Origin: Colimorpha_A sp045543555
Lineage (GTDB): Bacteria > Bacillota > Clostridia > Oscillospirales > CAG-272
DNA length: 64,000 nt
Direction: 5' to 3'
Assembly (NCBI GenBank): GCA_045543555.1
Contig: JAZQMQ010000023.1
Coordinates: 23,251-87,250 of the forward strand
Each line of letters begins with the position of its first letter. The first letter of the stretch is position 1. The position numbers and the translations under genes are program-made. The notes beneath the pieces were generated by a model, which was not told the DNA's origin, searched no databases, and saw only the letters and a program-made list of their open reading frames with translations. Below, piece after piece: positions 15,653 to 24,156 of the stretch.

Positions 15653-17062
15653 ATGAAACAGATCAAAATCAGCGACGCTACGATGAAGCAGACCTTCGAG
15701 GGCTTTGCCCTATCCTTCAAGGAAAAGATCGAGCTATCGAAGCTACTAAATAAGCTTGGCATTGACGTGATAGAACTCGATTTCATAAGAAATGCGCGTA
15801 TCGATTCGCTTCAGATAAAATCCATCGTTTCCGCGGTAAGAGACAGCGTCATCGCAGTTCCGGTTGAGCAGAACGAAGAAAGCATCAAGATAACTTGGAA
15901 CGCTCTTCAGAGCGCCGAAAAGCCACGCCTTCAGGTCTGCGCGCCCGCATCTCAGGTGCAGATAGAATACATTTCCCACAAGAAGCCCGATGCAATGCTC
16001 GAAAGTGTAAAAAATACCGTTATCGCTTGTAAAAAGCTCTGCTCCGACGTTGAGCTCGTCATCGAGGACGCAACAAGAAGCGAGCAGGCTTTCCTTACAA
16101 AAATGATCGAAACCGGAATCGATGCAGGTGCAACGGTAATTACCCTTTGCGATACTGCGGGAACTATGCTCCCCTCTGAATTTGCGGAATTTATAAAGGC
16201 ACAGTATGAAAATCTCCCCGTTCTTAAAAACGTGAGCCTCGGAATATCCTGCGCGAATACAATTTCCATGGCGGACGCTTGCGCCATTGCCGCTGTAGCT
16301 GAAGGCGCGACACAAATTAGTTGCGCTTCTTATCCCGATAACTGTGCGGACCTCTCAAATATTGCGCACGTTCTTTCTGCAAAGGCAGATACACTTGATG
16401 CACATTGCAATATTGCGGTAACTCAGATAAGCAGAATAATCGATCAGATAAATTGGCTGTGTAACCCGTCAAAGAGCACGGACAGCGCACTTGCGATCGG
16501 TGACCATGATGATGCGGGAGTATTTCTCACCTCTCACGATGATGAAAACGCCGTTTTTGCGGCAGCTGAAAAGCTTGGATACGACCTTTCGGAGGCTGAA
16601 ACTGCAAAGGTATATGCCGCCTTCCGTCAGATCGCAGAGAGGAAGGAAAAGGTGTCCTTCAAGGAGCTTGACGCAATCGTGGCATCAAGCGCAATGCAGG
16701 TTCCTCCCACCTATAAGCTCGATACATACGTTATAACCTCAGGAAATACCATTTCCGCAACCGCACACATCAAGCTCGAAAAGAACGGTCAGAGCGTCGA
16801 GGGTGTCTACATCGGCGACGGCTCAATTGATGCCGCTTTCCAGGCGATAGAAAAGATCACGGGCTGTCACTACGAGCTCGACGATTTCCAGCTTCAAGCG
16901 GTAACCGAGGGACGCGAGGCGATGGGTCAGACCGTCGTTAAGCTCCGTGCTAACGGCAAGGTCTATTCGGGACGCGGAATCTCCACCGACATCGTCGGCG
17001 CGGGTATTCAGGCGTACCTTTCCGCACTCAATAAGATAATCTACGAGGAGGAAGCTGAATGA
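15653..17062 (+). CDS. 2-isopropylmalate synthase-like protein lacking catalytic motifs
   Basis: 469 residues. The order matches LeuA-type synthases: a TIM-barrel (1-280), a linker region and a C-terminal LeuA regulatory domain (about 355-465) with GDGSIDAAFQAI and GRGISTDIVGAGIQAYL. The catalytic parts do not match: the usual DxTLRDGEQ is SDATMKQTFEG, and the usual HCHND metal site is LGISCANTIS. CDTAGTMLP is kept. So it may be an inactive or re-purposed LeuA relative, perhaps keeping only a branched-chain amino acid sensing domain; that is inference. Its stop overlaps the next ATG by four bases. AAAAGGAGTTG precedes the ATG. Confidence 0.7.
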   Translation: MKQIKISDATMKQTFEGFALSFKEKIELSKLLNKLGIDVIELDFIRNARIDSLQIKSIVSAVRDSVIAVPVEQNEESIKITWNALQSAEKPRLQVCAPASQVQIEYISHKKPDAMLESVKNTVIACKKLCSDVELVIEDATRSEQAFLTKMIETGIDAGATVITLCDTAGTMLPSEFAEFIKAQYENLPVLKNVSLGISCANTISMADACAIAAVAEGATQISCASYPDNCADLSNIAHVLSAKADTLDAHCNIAVTQISRIIDQINWLCNPSKSTDSALAIGDHDDAGVFLTSHDDENAVFAAAEKLGYDLSEAETAKVYAAFRQIAERKEKVSFKELDAIVASSAMQVPPTYKLDTYVITSGNTISATAHIKLEKNGQSVEGVYIGDGSIDAAFQAIEKITGCHYELDDFQLQAVTEGREAMGQTVVKLRANGKVYSGRGISTDIVGAGIQAYLSALNKIIYEEEAE

Positions 17063-19569
17063 AACTTTCCTTCTCAAACAGGGGTTGGCGCGAGCTTTCC
17101 TTCGAAAATATGCTCGATGCCGCGTCGGACATGGGATTTTCGGGAGTAGAGATATATAATCTTCAAAACGTCTCCGCCATGACCGAAAAGGGCGCACCAT
17201 TTCATAAATATAACGTAGCGTCAACGGCACGTCAGCTTCGGGACAGAAAGCTTTCAATCCCTTGCTTTGATACCTCCTGCGACGTATCCGATCCAACGGT
17301 TATAAACACGGTGGTCAGCCTTATGGAAATAGCTCACGATGCGGGTGTTCCTTACGTTGTCGTATGTGCTCTGCACGACGAAGAAAACGCAGTTTACTCC
17401 ACCCTCACGGCTCTTTTACAGAAGGCACAGAAGCTCTCGGTTTCGATCCTTGTGAAAACAAGCGGTATCTATTCCGACACCTCCCGTCTGCGCACCCTTC
17501 TCGAAAGCTTCGCATCCGATAACCTCGCAGCTCTGTGGGACGTTCACCACACCTACCGTGACCACGGCGAAAGCGGTGACGATACTATAAAAAATCTCGG
17601 TGCGTACATCTGCCACGTTCACGTCCGTGATTCCGACGACAGCGGAGCGTATCAGCTGATCGGCGAGGGCACGATGCCCATATCCGACGTTATGCGCGCG
17701 CTCTCCTCGGTAAATTACGACGCATTCATTTCTCTTGAATGGAAGCCCGAGTGGATCGAAGGGCTCGACGATCCCGAGATAATCTTCCCCCATTTTGTAA
17801 ACTATATGTCCCGTTTCCATTCGACTCGGGATATGAAAAAGACACTCTATTTTAACCACGACGGAAGCGGTCAGTACATCTGGAAAAAGGACGAGCTTAT
17901 CGACCTTACATTCTCACAGGTGCTCGACCGTGTCGCCGACGAGTTCCCGGACCAGTACTGCTTCAAATACACGACTCTCGACTACACACGCACCTATGCA
18001 CAGTTTCGCGAGGACGTCGACAAATTTGCCCGTGCTCTCGTTTCTCTCGGTGTAAAGGCCGGCTCAAAGGTCGCAGTTTGGGCAACGAACCTGCCCGCTT
18101 GGTACATCACCTTTTGGGCAACCACCAAGCTCGGCGCGGTGCTCGTTACCGTCAATACCGCTTATAAGATACACGAGGCGGAATACCTGCTCCGTCAGTC
18201 CGACACGCATACACTCGTTATGATCGAGAGCTGTCTCGACTCAAATTATAAGGATATTATAAATACCCTCTGCCCCGAAATTAAGGACGCAACTCCGGGT
18301 GAGCCGTTACACTGTAAGAAGCTTCCCTTCCTTCGTAACGTAATAACGGTTGGATTTAAGCAGGCGGGCTGTCTCACCTTTGATGAGGCGATAGCACGTC
18401 ATAAGCTTGTGCGCCGCGAGACCGTGGCGAGAATGGCGGCGGCAGTACGCCCTTCCGACGTCTGCAATATGCAGTACACTTCGGGCACGACAGGCTTCCC
18501 CAAGGGAGTTATGCTCACTCACTATAACGTCGTAAATAACGGCAAATGTATCGGCGACAGAATGGGACTTTCGACTGCAGACCGAATGATGATACACGTT
18601 CCGATGTTCCATTGCTTCGGTATGACCCTTTCGATGACGTCGTCAATGACTCACGGTGCAACAATGTGCCCGATGCCCTATTTCTCTGCAAAATCGTCAC
18701 TTGCCTGCATAAATCAGGAGAAGATAACCTGCTTCAACGGTGTTCCGACAATGTTTATCGCAATGTTCAACCACCCCGATTACCGCCGTACCGATTTCTC
18801 GCATATGAGAACGGGAATAATGGCAGGCGCAGGTTGTCCGCCCGAGCTGATGAAGCGCGCGGCGCAGCCCGATGAGATGAATATGAGGGGTATCGTCAGC
18901 GTATACGGTCAGACCGAGTGCGCCCCCGGTAATACCATGAGCTCGTGGACCGATCCTATTGAGGTTCGTACCGAGACCGTCGGTTACGCATTCCCCCACG
19001 TTCGCTGTAAGATAGTCGATCCCGAAACGGGCGAGGAGCTTGGTGCGGGACAAAACGGCGAATTTTGTGCCAAGGGCTATAATACGATGAAGGGCTACTA
19101 TAAGATGCCCAATTCCACCAAGGATACCGTCGATGAGGACGGCTGGCTCCATTCGGGCGACCTCGCATCGCGCGACGAGCAGGGTAACTATCGCATCACA
19201 GGTCGTCTTAAGGATATGATAATCCGCGGAGGAGAAAACATCTACCCCAAGGAGATCGAGGAATTCATCTACACCCATCCGATGACCAAGGACGTTCAGG
19301 TTATAGGCGTACCCGACAAGAAGTACGGCGAAGAAATAATGGCTTGTATCATCCTTAAGGAGAAGGATTGCATAACTGTGGATGAAATGTCCGCCTACAT
19401 CAAGGCAAATATGGCCCGTCATAAGGTGCCGAAGTACATCGAATTCGTCGATAGCTTCCCAATGAACGCAGCCGGAAAGATCCTCAAGTATAAAATGCGC
19501 GAGGATGCCGCAAAACGCCTCGGACTTATCGGTGACGGTTCCGACACCGCAGGCCCCGGCAATAACTGA
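17059..19569 (+). CDS. Fusion: sugar-phosphate isomerase/epimerase-like TIM barrel + acyl-CoA ligase
   Basis: 836 residues. Residues 1-255 resemble xylose-isomerase-like (AP_endonuc_2) barrels: GFSGVEIYNLQN, ALWDVHHTYRDHG, ICHVHVRD, ISLEWKPEW. The Glu expected in the first metal-ligand strand appears replaced (SILVKTSG). Residues 270-836 are an AMP-forming acyl-CoA ligase of the FadD/YngI-like class with MQYTSGTTGFPKGVML, VYGQTECAPG, HSGDLASRD, GRLKDMIIRGGENIYPKE and the catalytic AAGKILK. The ligase part belongs to a different branch from the two HTH-cupin ligases. Fused enzymes usually serve one pathway, but no known one is obvious here. Confidence 0.8.
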   Translation: MKLSFSNRGWRELSFENMLDAASDMGFSGVEIYNLQNVSAMTEKGAPFHKYNVASTARQLRDRKLSIPCFDTSCDVSDPTVINTVVSLMEIAHDAGVPYVVVCALHDEENAVYSTLTALLQKAQKLSVSILVKTSGIYSDTSRLRTLLESFASDNLAALWDVHHTYRDHGESGDDTIKNLGAYICHVHVRDSDDSGAYQLIGEGTMPISDVMRALSSVNYDAFISLEWKPEWIEGLDDPEIIFPHFVNYMSRFHSTRDMKKTLYFNHDGSGQYIWKKDELIDLTFSQVLDRVADEFPDQYCFKYTTLDYTRTYAQFREDVDKFARALVSLGVKAGSKVAVWATNLPAWYITFWATTKLGAVLVTVNTAYKIHEAEYLLRQSDTHTLVMIESCLDSNYKDIINTLCPEIKDATPGEPLHCKKLPFLRNVITVGFKQAGCLTFDEAIARHKLVRRETVARMAAAVRPSDVCNMQYTSGTTGFPKGVMLTHYNVVNNGKCIGDRMGLSTADRMMIHVPMFHCFGMTLSMTSSMTHGATMCPMPYFSAKSSLACINQEKITCFNGVPTMFIAMFNHPDYRRTDFSHMRTGIMAGAGCPPELMKRAAQPDEMNMRGIVSVYGQTECAPGNTMSSWTDPIEVRTETVGYAFPHVRCKIVDPETGEELGAGQNGEFCAKGYNTMKGYYKMPNSTKDTVDEDGWLHSGDLASRDEQGNYRITGRLKDMIIRGGENIYPKEIEEFIYTHPMTKDVQVIGVPDKKYGEEIMACIILKEKDCITVDEMSAYIKANMARHKVPKYIEFVDSFPMNAAGKILKYKMREDAAKRLGLIGDGSDTAGPGNN

Positions 19570-19590
19570 CAGAAAGGATAAAACGTCATC

Positions 19591-20391
19591 ATGGCATTCC
19601 CCATAGCACTTCTGTGGCTCTTTATTGCCGCAATGGTAATAAGCTCAATAGGCTTTAAAAATTATGTTTGGTTCATTTCTCTCGGCTACGGTTTTTCGGT
19701 AGCGGGCGAGGGCATTCTGATGCTTATTCTGTACGGAAAGCAGCTCAGCATCGGAACGATACTCTGCTGTGCCCTATTTATAATTTACGGTTTCAGGCTA
19801 AGCGGCTATCTTGCCATAAGAGAATTTGGCAGCAGCTCCTACAAGAAGAACATGAAGGGTGAGATCAAGGACGGAAAATTTGTTCCCTTCGGAGTCAAGA
19901 TAGCAATCTGGGTAACCTGTGCGCTCCTTTACGTCACTCAGGTTTCGGGCGTGACGTACCGTCTTGAAAACTCGAGTGCGGATGACGTATTCGTTTATAT
20001 CGGTATCGCAGTTATGGCGTTGGGTCTCGTTCTCGAAACGGTTGCCGACATTCAGAAAAATAACGCCAAAAAGGTAAATCCCAAGCGCTTTGTGGATACG
20101 GGACTTTACCGCTTCGTGCGTTGCCCCAACTACCTCGGTGAAATGATCTTCTGGACCGGCGTTCTCGTGTCCGGGATTGGCGCGGTCAAGGGATGGCAGT
20201 GGGTGATAGTCGCAATTGGATACGTCGGTATCATATTTGTAATGTTCAGCGGCGCCCGCAGACTTGAGCTTCGTCAGAATAAAAACTACGGCAGCGACCC
20301 CGAATACCAAAAATACGTAAAGACCGTTCCGATAATGGTTCCCTTCATTCCTCTTTACAGCGTAGAAAAATATAAATGGCTGGTAGCATAA
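19591..20391 (+). CDS. DUF1295/steroid 5-alpha-reductase-like membrane protein
   Basis: 266 residues with about seven hydrophobic segments. The C-terminal half has VDTGLYRFVRCPNYLGEM and the final YQKYVKTVPIMVPFIP, the signature of DUF1295 and related isoprenylcysteine methyltransferase/steroid reductase folds. It follows the fused ligase by 21 bases (AGAAAGGA before the ATG) and ends at a strong terminator, so it completes the three-gene operon. Substrate unknown; a membrane lipid or acyl-chain reductase or methyltransferase is plausible. Confidence 0.75.
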   Translation: MAFPIALLWLFIAAMVISSIGFKNYVWFISLGYGFSVAGEGILMLILYGKQLSIGTILCCALFIIYGFRLSGYLAIREFGSSSYKKNMKGEIKDGKFVPFGVKIAIWVTCALLYVTQVSGVTYRLENSSADDVFVYIGIAVMALGLVLETVADIQKNNAKKVNPKRFVDTGLYRFVRCPNYLGEMIFWTGVLVSGIGAVKGWQWVIVAIGYVGIIFVMFSGARRLELRQNKNYGSDPEYQKYVKTVPIMVPFIPLYSVEKYKWLVA

Positions 20392-20392
20392 G

Positions 20393-20426
20393 AAAAGTCG
20401 CAGACGAAACTGTCTGCGACTTTTTT
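20393..20426. terminator. Bidirectional terminator
   Basis: A 13-bp perfect stem (AAAAGTCGCAGAC) with a 6-base loop and T runs on both strands, shared by the converging DUF1295 and YbaK genes. Confidence 0.85.
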
Positions 20427-20904
20427 AGAGTGATACAATATCTGCAACCGTTATTTTAAACACGTTGTGGAGCGTTTCAGGCTTCAATTTCACCTGATGT
20501 CCTACCTTGCCGCCCGAAAATGCTATGTATGTTTTTGAAGCAGATATTTCGTCAATATACGTGGGAAACTGTTTTTTCATACCGATGGGAGAACAGCCAC
20601 CGTGCACGTAACCTGTCAGAGGAAGAAGCATTTTTTGAGGGATCAGGCTGATCGATTTTTCTCCCGTCACGCTTGCAGCCTTTTTTAAATCAAGCTCGCC
20701 GTTCACACGCACCATAAATACGTAATTTTGCCCGCTTTTTCCTTCGCAAACGAGCGTTTTAAACATAGCGTCGATATCTATACCAATATTCCTTGTCAGC
20801 TCCTCCGAGCTTAATGTGAGATTGTCGTAGGAGTAGCTTTCATATTCTGCTTTCTTTGCATCAAGAAAGCGCATAACGTTTGTTTTTTCAATCTTTGTTT
20901 TCAT
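20425..20904 (-). CDS. ybaK: YbaK/EbsC family Cys-tRNA(Pro) deacylase
   Basis: 159 residues from the ATG at 20904; an ATG 16 codons upstream lies too close to the predicted transcription start. FMVRVNGELDLKK with its conserved Lys, GYVHGGCSPIGMKKQFPTYI and AFSGGKVGHQVKL are diagnostic of the YbaK/ProX editing domain, which hydrolyses cysteine misattached to tRNA-Pro. Usual family length. Monocistronic between its promoter and the bidirectional terminator. Confidence 0.88.
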   Translation of the reverse strand: MKTKIEKTNVMRFLDAKKAEYESYSYDNLTLSSEELTRNIGIDIDAMFKTLVCEGKSGQNYVFMVRVNGELDLKKAASVTGEKSISLIPQKMLLPLTGYVHGGCSPIGMKKQFPTYIDEISASKTYIAFSGGKVGHQVKLKPETLHNVFKITVADIVSL

Positions 20905-20966
20905 ATTTATCCCATTATATTTTTGCAAATAAGATTTTTCAATTTCACACATACCGATGATGAATA

Positions 20967-20995
20967 ATTATAACACAAATGATTCCTCGATTCAA
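20967..20995 (-). promoter_or_regulatory. Promoter of ybaK
   Basis: Minus strand: TTGAAT, 17-base spacer, TATAAT, giving a start of transcription near 20960. Confidence 0.7.
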
Positions 20996-21041
20996 GATGT
21001 TTTTCGTGTAATAAAGCTCCGCAAATTACGGAAATAGCATA

Positions 21042-21071
21042 TTGACAATAATTTACGGAATATGATATACT
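21042..21071 (+). promoter_or_regulatory. Promoter of the zinc-ribbon membrane protein gene
   Basis: Plus strand: TTGACA, 18-base spacer, TATACT, about 45 bases ahead of the start codon. Confidence 0.75.
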
Positions 21072-21114
21072 GGTGTCAAATAATAAGTCTTTTTGACTTA
21101 AGGAGGAATATATT

Positions 21115-21660
21115 ATGGAACAAAAATTTTGTACCCACTGCGGCGCATCCTTGATACAGATAACCCGATTCTGCCCACACTGCGGTTCTCCTCTGCAAGC
21201 GGCTCAGACAAGTGATGAACAACACGCACAGCCTCAATACAATCCCAATCAATATTCCCAATACGGCTATCCTTATCAGCAGGCACAGTATATACCTCAC
21301 CCAATCTACTACAAGCCCAAGGTTCCCGGCAGAGGTTTTTCCATTTCATCAATGGTTCTCGGCATAATTGCCATGGTGATCTCATTCTCTTTATTTGCCT
21401 CAACTGTAGAAGCTATCAGTGAGCTAAAAAATCTTGATAAAGTAGGTACTATCATATCTGAAGAAATATCTCAAGCCATGATGTCATTCGTAATAGTATC
21501 GAGTATCTATTCGATTCTTTCAATACTTGCCATTTCGTTTGCAATCGGCGCTTTCGCAAAAAAGAACCGTTGCGGTAAAAGCATTTCGGGATTGGTCTTG
21601 GGCATTGTGAGCCTATTACTGTTCGTTGGCTCTATCGTGCTTTCCGTTCCTTACATCTGA
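21115..21660 (+). CDS. Zinc-ribbon membrane protein (DUF4190-like)
   Basis: 181 residues. An N-terminal zinc ribbon CTHCG...CPHCG (6-25), a Gln/Tyr/Pro-rich linker (30-70), then two hydrophobic regions (about 77-97 and 123-178) with SGLVLGIVSLLLF, as in DUF4190-type proteins. Function unknown. Ideal ribosome binding site AAGGAGG. It is framed by its own promoter and a strong terminator. Confidence 0.8.
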   Translation: MEQKFCTHCGASLIQITRFCPHCGSPLQAAQTSDEQHAQPQYNPNQYSQYGYPYQQAQYIPHPIYYKPKVPGRGFSISSMVLGIIAMVISFSLFASTVEAISELKNLDKVGTIISEEISQAMMSFVIVSSIYSILSILAISFAIGAFAKKNRCGKSISGLVLGIVSLLLFVGSIVLSVPYI

Positions 21661-21673
21661 TATGACTGAATAT

Positions 21674-21706
21674 AAAAGCTCCCATCTTTACGGATGGGAG
21701 CTTTTT
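21674..21706. terminator. Bidirectional terminator
   Basis: A 13-bp stem (AAAAGCTCCCATC) with a 6-base loop and a T run on the plus side. It overlaps the last codons of the converging EamA gene. Confidence 0.85.
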
Positions 21707-22623
21707 CTGCACTGCTTTTTATTTTTGCTATGCTTTGAACTCTTGAACACAGGACTGTCCGACGAGCACAGCCAGGCGCCCGCCGCCATAAGTCCCAGAG
21801 CGACAAAAAACGTATATTTCGGCATATCCCTGAATACGACAAGCGATAGCGCAACACCGATAAACGGTGCAATGGCATAATATGCGCTGGTTCTTGCAGC
21901 ACCGAGAATGCGCTGTGCATAAACGTAAACGAAAATGCTGAGTCCGTATGCAACGCATCCGACCGCAAGCACCGCAAATACGCTGAAAAGATGTGTTACC
22001 CGCTCACCCATGACGAGTCCGACGGTTATTGACCCGAAACCCGAAAAAATACCCTTTAGAAGCACAATTTCAAGTGGATCCTTACTAGACAGACGGCGTG
22101 TGCAGTTGTTTTCAATGCCCCAACACAAGCAGGCGGCAAGAATAAACAGAGAGCCTAGAGAAAATTTAAGACTTGAGACGTCCTCAAATGAAAGGACTGC
22201 GCAGGAAACCGCAACGAACCCTATGCCAATCCAAAGACGAGGGCTGATCTTTTCCTTAAAGACCGCAAGGGCGATAAGCGCCGTTGCAACTATCTCAAAA
22301 TTATTTAGCAAAGACGCGTTGGCTGCCGTCGTGTGCGAAAGACCGAGAAGCAGAAATATTGGTGCCAAAATATCGAGGACTATCATTGCCAACGTGTACG
22401 GCAGATCGTCTCTTGTTATCTTCTCCTCCGTACGACCCGTTTTAGCCGTTTTGCGCACGATAAAAACGACGCCCATACACAGCCCCGCGCCAAGATATAA
22501 AAATCCTGCCATAAGAGTTGGTGACATATATTCAAGAAGAAGCTTGGAAAACGGTGAATTTATGGCGTACAGAGCCGCCGCCAGCACTGCGAGAAGGATC
22601 CCCATGGGTCTTGTGTTTTTCAT
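21688..22623 (-). CDS. EamA/DMT-superfamily transporter
   Basis: 311 residues with ten hydrophobic segments in two EamA repeats (about 8-140 and 155-290); GLSHTTAANASLLNNFEIV and FGSITVGLVMGERV are typical. Members export amino acids or other metabolites; the substrate is not evident. Its start overlaps the stop of the GNAT gene upstream by four bases, making it last in a 22620-24906 run of overlapping genes. The C-terminus is Lys/Ser-rich and cytoplasmic. Confidence 0.85.
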   Translation of the reverse strand: MKNTRPMGILLAVLAAALYAINSPFSKLLLEYMSPTLMAGFLYLGAGLCMGVVFIVRKTAKTGRTEEKITRDDLPYTLAMIVLDILAPIFLLLGLSHTTAANASLLNNFEIVATALIALAVFKEKISPRLWIGIGFVAVSCAVLSFEDVSSLKFSLGSLFILAACLCWGIENNCTRRLSSKDPLEIVLLKGIFSGFGSITVGLVMGERVTHLFSVFAVLAVGCVAYGLSIFVYVYAQRILGAARTSAYYAIAPFIGVALSLVVFRDMPKYTFFVALGLMAAGAWLCSSDSPVFKSSKHSKNKKQCRKSSHP

Positions 22624-23162
22624 ATATTGTCTTTTACCTTATTCCACGTTTCTTTTGTCATAAGCATAGCGTGTCCCGTTCTTATCTCGTTAAGAAGCGA
22701 CACCTCAATGCCTTCGGTGGTGTGGTGATAAACGAATCCCAGCTTTTCCTGAACCCGACGGGATTTCACGTTTCCGTCGTAATGACCGCACCATACTCTA
22801 TTCATTCCCAGATCCTCAAATGCGTGACGAAGAAGCTCGTGAGACGCCTCGGGAATAAGCCCCTGCCCCCAAAACGGCTTGCCTATCCAATAGCCAAGCT
22901 CGTATTCATCGTCATTTTCGGCAAGGTCGTTTCGGTGCAGACCGACACTTCCTATGGGCTTACCGTTTTCCTTAAGACAAACGGCATAGGTCTCACTTGC
23001 CGAGAGCACCGTGCTGATTATCTCACGGCTATTTTCAACGTCGGTATGCGGTGGCCAACCCGCAGGCAGCCCGACATCGGGGTCGCAGGCGTATCTGTAT
23101 AGCTCCTCCGCATCATCCGTAACCCACGGGCGTAGAATAAGTCGGGGTGTTTTAAGTATCAT
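22620..23162 (-). CDS. GNAT family N-acetyltransferase (RimJ/RimL-like)
   Basis: 180 residues. TPRLILRPWVTDDAEELY at the N-terminus, GYWIGKPFWGQGLIPEA as the acetyl-CoA site (about 89-105) and SRRVQEKLGFVYH near the end define a RimJ/RimL-type acetyltransferase. Acceptor unknown. It overlaps the neighbouring genes at both ends. Confidence 0.85.
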   Translation of the reverse strand: MILKTPRLILRPWVTDDAEELYRYACDPDVGLPAGWPPHTDVENSREIISTVLSASETYAVCLKENGKPIGSVGLHRNDLAENDDEYELGYWIGKPFWGQGLIPEASHELLRHAFEDLGMNRVWCGHYDGNVKSRRVQEKLGFVYHHTTEGIEVSLLNEIRTGHAMLMTKETWNKVKDNI

Positions 23163-23649
23163 GGCTTTTATCTCCGTGCAAAAATGTCGTCAGGCTGTCG
23201 CCTGCAAGACGGAAGGTCGTCCATTCATCAAGGGATTCTGCGCCGAGGGAACGGTAAAATTCGATGCTTGGCTTGTTCCAGTCAAGACACGACCATTCAA
23301 GCCGTCCGCATCCGCGCTCGGCAGTTATCCTCGCAAGCTCGATCATAAGTGCCTTACCGTGTCCGCGCCCTCTGTACTCGGGTTTTACGTAAAGATCCTC
23401 AAGATATATGCCCGCGCGTCCCAGAAAGGTGGAAAAATTATGGAAAAACAGCGCAAATCCCACTTCGATGCCGTTTTCGAGTGCAAAAATCACTTCGGCT
23501 TTTTCCTTTTCAAATATCCACTCGCGTAGCAGATCTTCGTTTGCAACCACAAGATCGGTCATTTTTTCATATTCGGCAAGACCTTTTATAAATTCTAAAA
23601 TTAGTGCCGTATCTTTTTCCGTGGCTAATCTGAAGTTTGTTTTGCTCAT
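23152..23649 (-). CDS. GNAT family N-acetyltransferase (diamine acetyltransferase-like)
   Basis: 165 residues. FRLATEKDTALILEFIKGLA start, EDLYVKPEYRGRGHGKAL as the acetyl-CoA pyrophosphate loop (about 85-102) and CLDWNKPSIEFYRSLGAE near the C-terminus, resembling spermidine/spermine-type acetyltransferases. Acceptor uncertain. It overlaps the next gene by 11 bases. Confidence 0.85.
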   Translation of the reverse strand: MSKTNFRLATEKDTALILEFIKGLAEYEKMTDLVVANEDLLREWIFEKEKAEVIFALENGIEVGFALFFHNFSTFLGRAGIYLEDLYVKPEYRGRGHGKALMIELARITAERGCGRLEWSCLDWNKPSIEFYRSLGAESLDEWTTFRLAGDSLTTFLHGDKSHDT

Positions 23650-24146
23650 TGTACCTCTCCGATCAAGTTTGTCAGAAAGCAGTCTGCTTCCTCCCTGCTT
23701 TTGAAGATATAAACCTTTTTATCCGAATATTTACTCAGCAACTCATATATTACCGGAAGGTTTTTGTCTCCAAATTCCTCAATTTCTTTTTTGAGTCTCG
23801 GATCAAGCTCTGTATCTATCCAAGGCATATCGTAACGCTTCTTGCCGAGGCGCGAGATTGCGCCCTCAAGGCAGACCGAGCTTGGCAGATCAAAAAGAAA
23901 TACCGTGTCACACGCCGCCATTCTGCTTTTGATCGTCCTGCTGTAATTACCGTCAATTATCCACGTGTCGAGGGAAAGGATCTCCGAAAGACGGGCATCG
24001 TATTCGTCCCTTGATATATGTGTCCTGTCGGGCTTATGCCATATTGCGTCAAGATAAAACAAAGGCAGGTCTGTTGCGGCTTTAAGCTTCTCAGCAAAGG
24101 TGGTCTTGCCGCTTCCGGGACATCCTATAACGATTATTTTTTTCAT
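23646..24146 (-). CDS. Adenylate kinase-like P-loop protein (FlaR/topology-modulation type)
   Basis: 166 residues from the ATG at 24146, which has AAAGGAGG ahead and gives IIVIGCPGSGKTTFA at the N-terminus; the frame stays open 10 codons upstream. LDAIWHKPDRTHISRDEYDA and WIIDGNYSRT are the usual motifs of this small kinase-like family. Substrate unknown. Its start lies 10 bases before the end of the radical SAM gene. Confidence 0.8.
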   Translation of the reverse strand: MKKIIVIGCPGSGKTTFAEKLKAATDLPLFYLDAIWHKPDRTHISRDEYDARLSEILSLDTWIIDGNYSRTIKSRMAACDTVFLFDLPSSVCLEGAISRLGKKRYDMPWIDTELDPRLKKEIEEFGDKNLPVIYELLSKYSDKKVYIFKSREEADCFLTNLIGEVQ

Positions 24147-24156
24147 TATTCCTCCT

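Noticed and set aside
15653..17062. Calling this gene leuA
   Set aside because: The catalytic RDG and the metal HxHND motifs are missing, so I gave no gene symbol.
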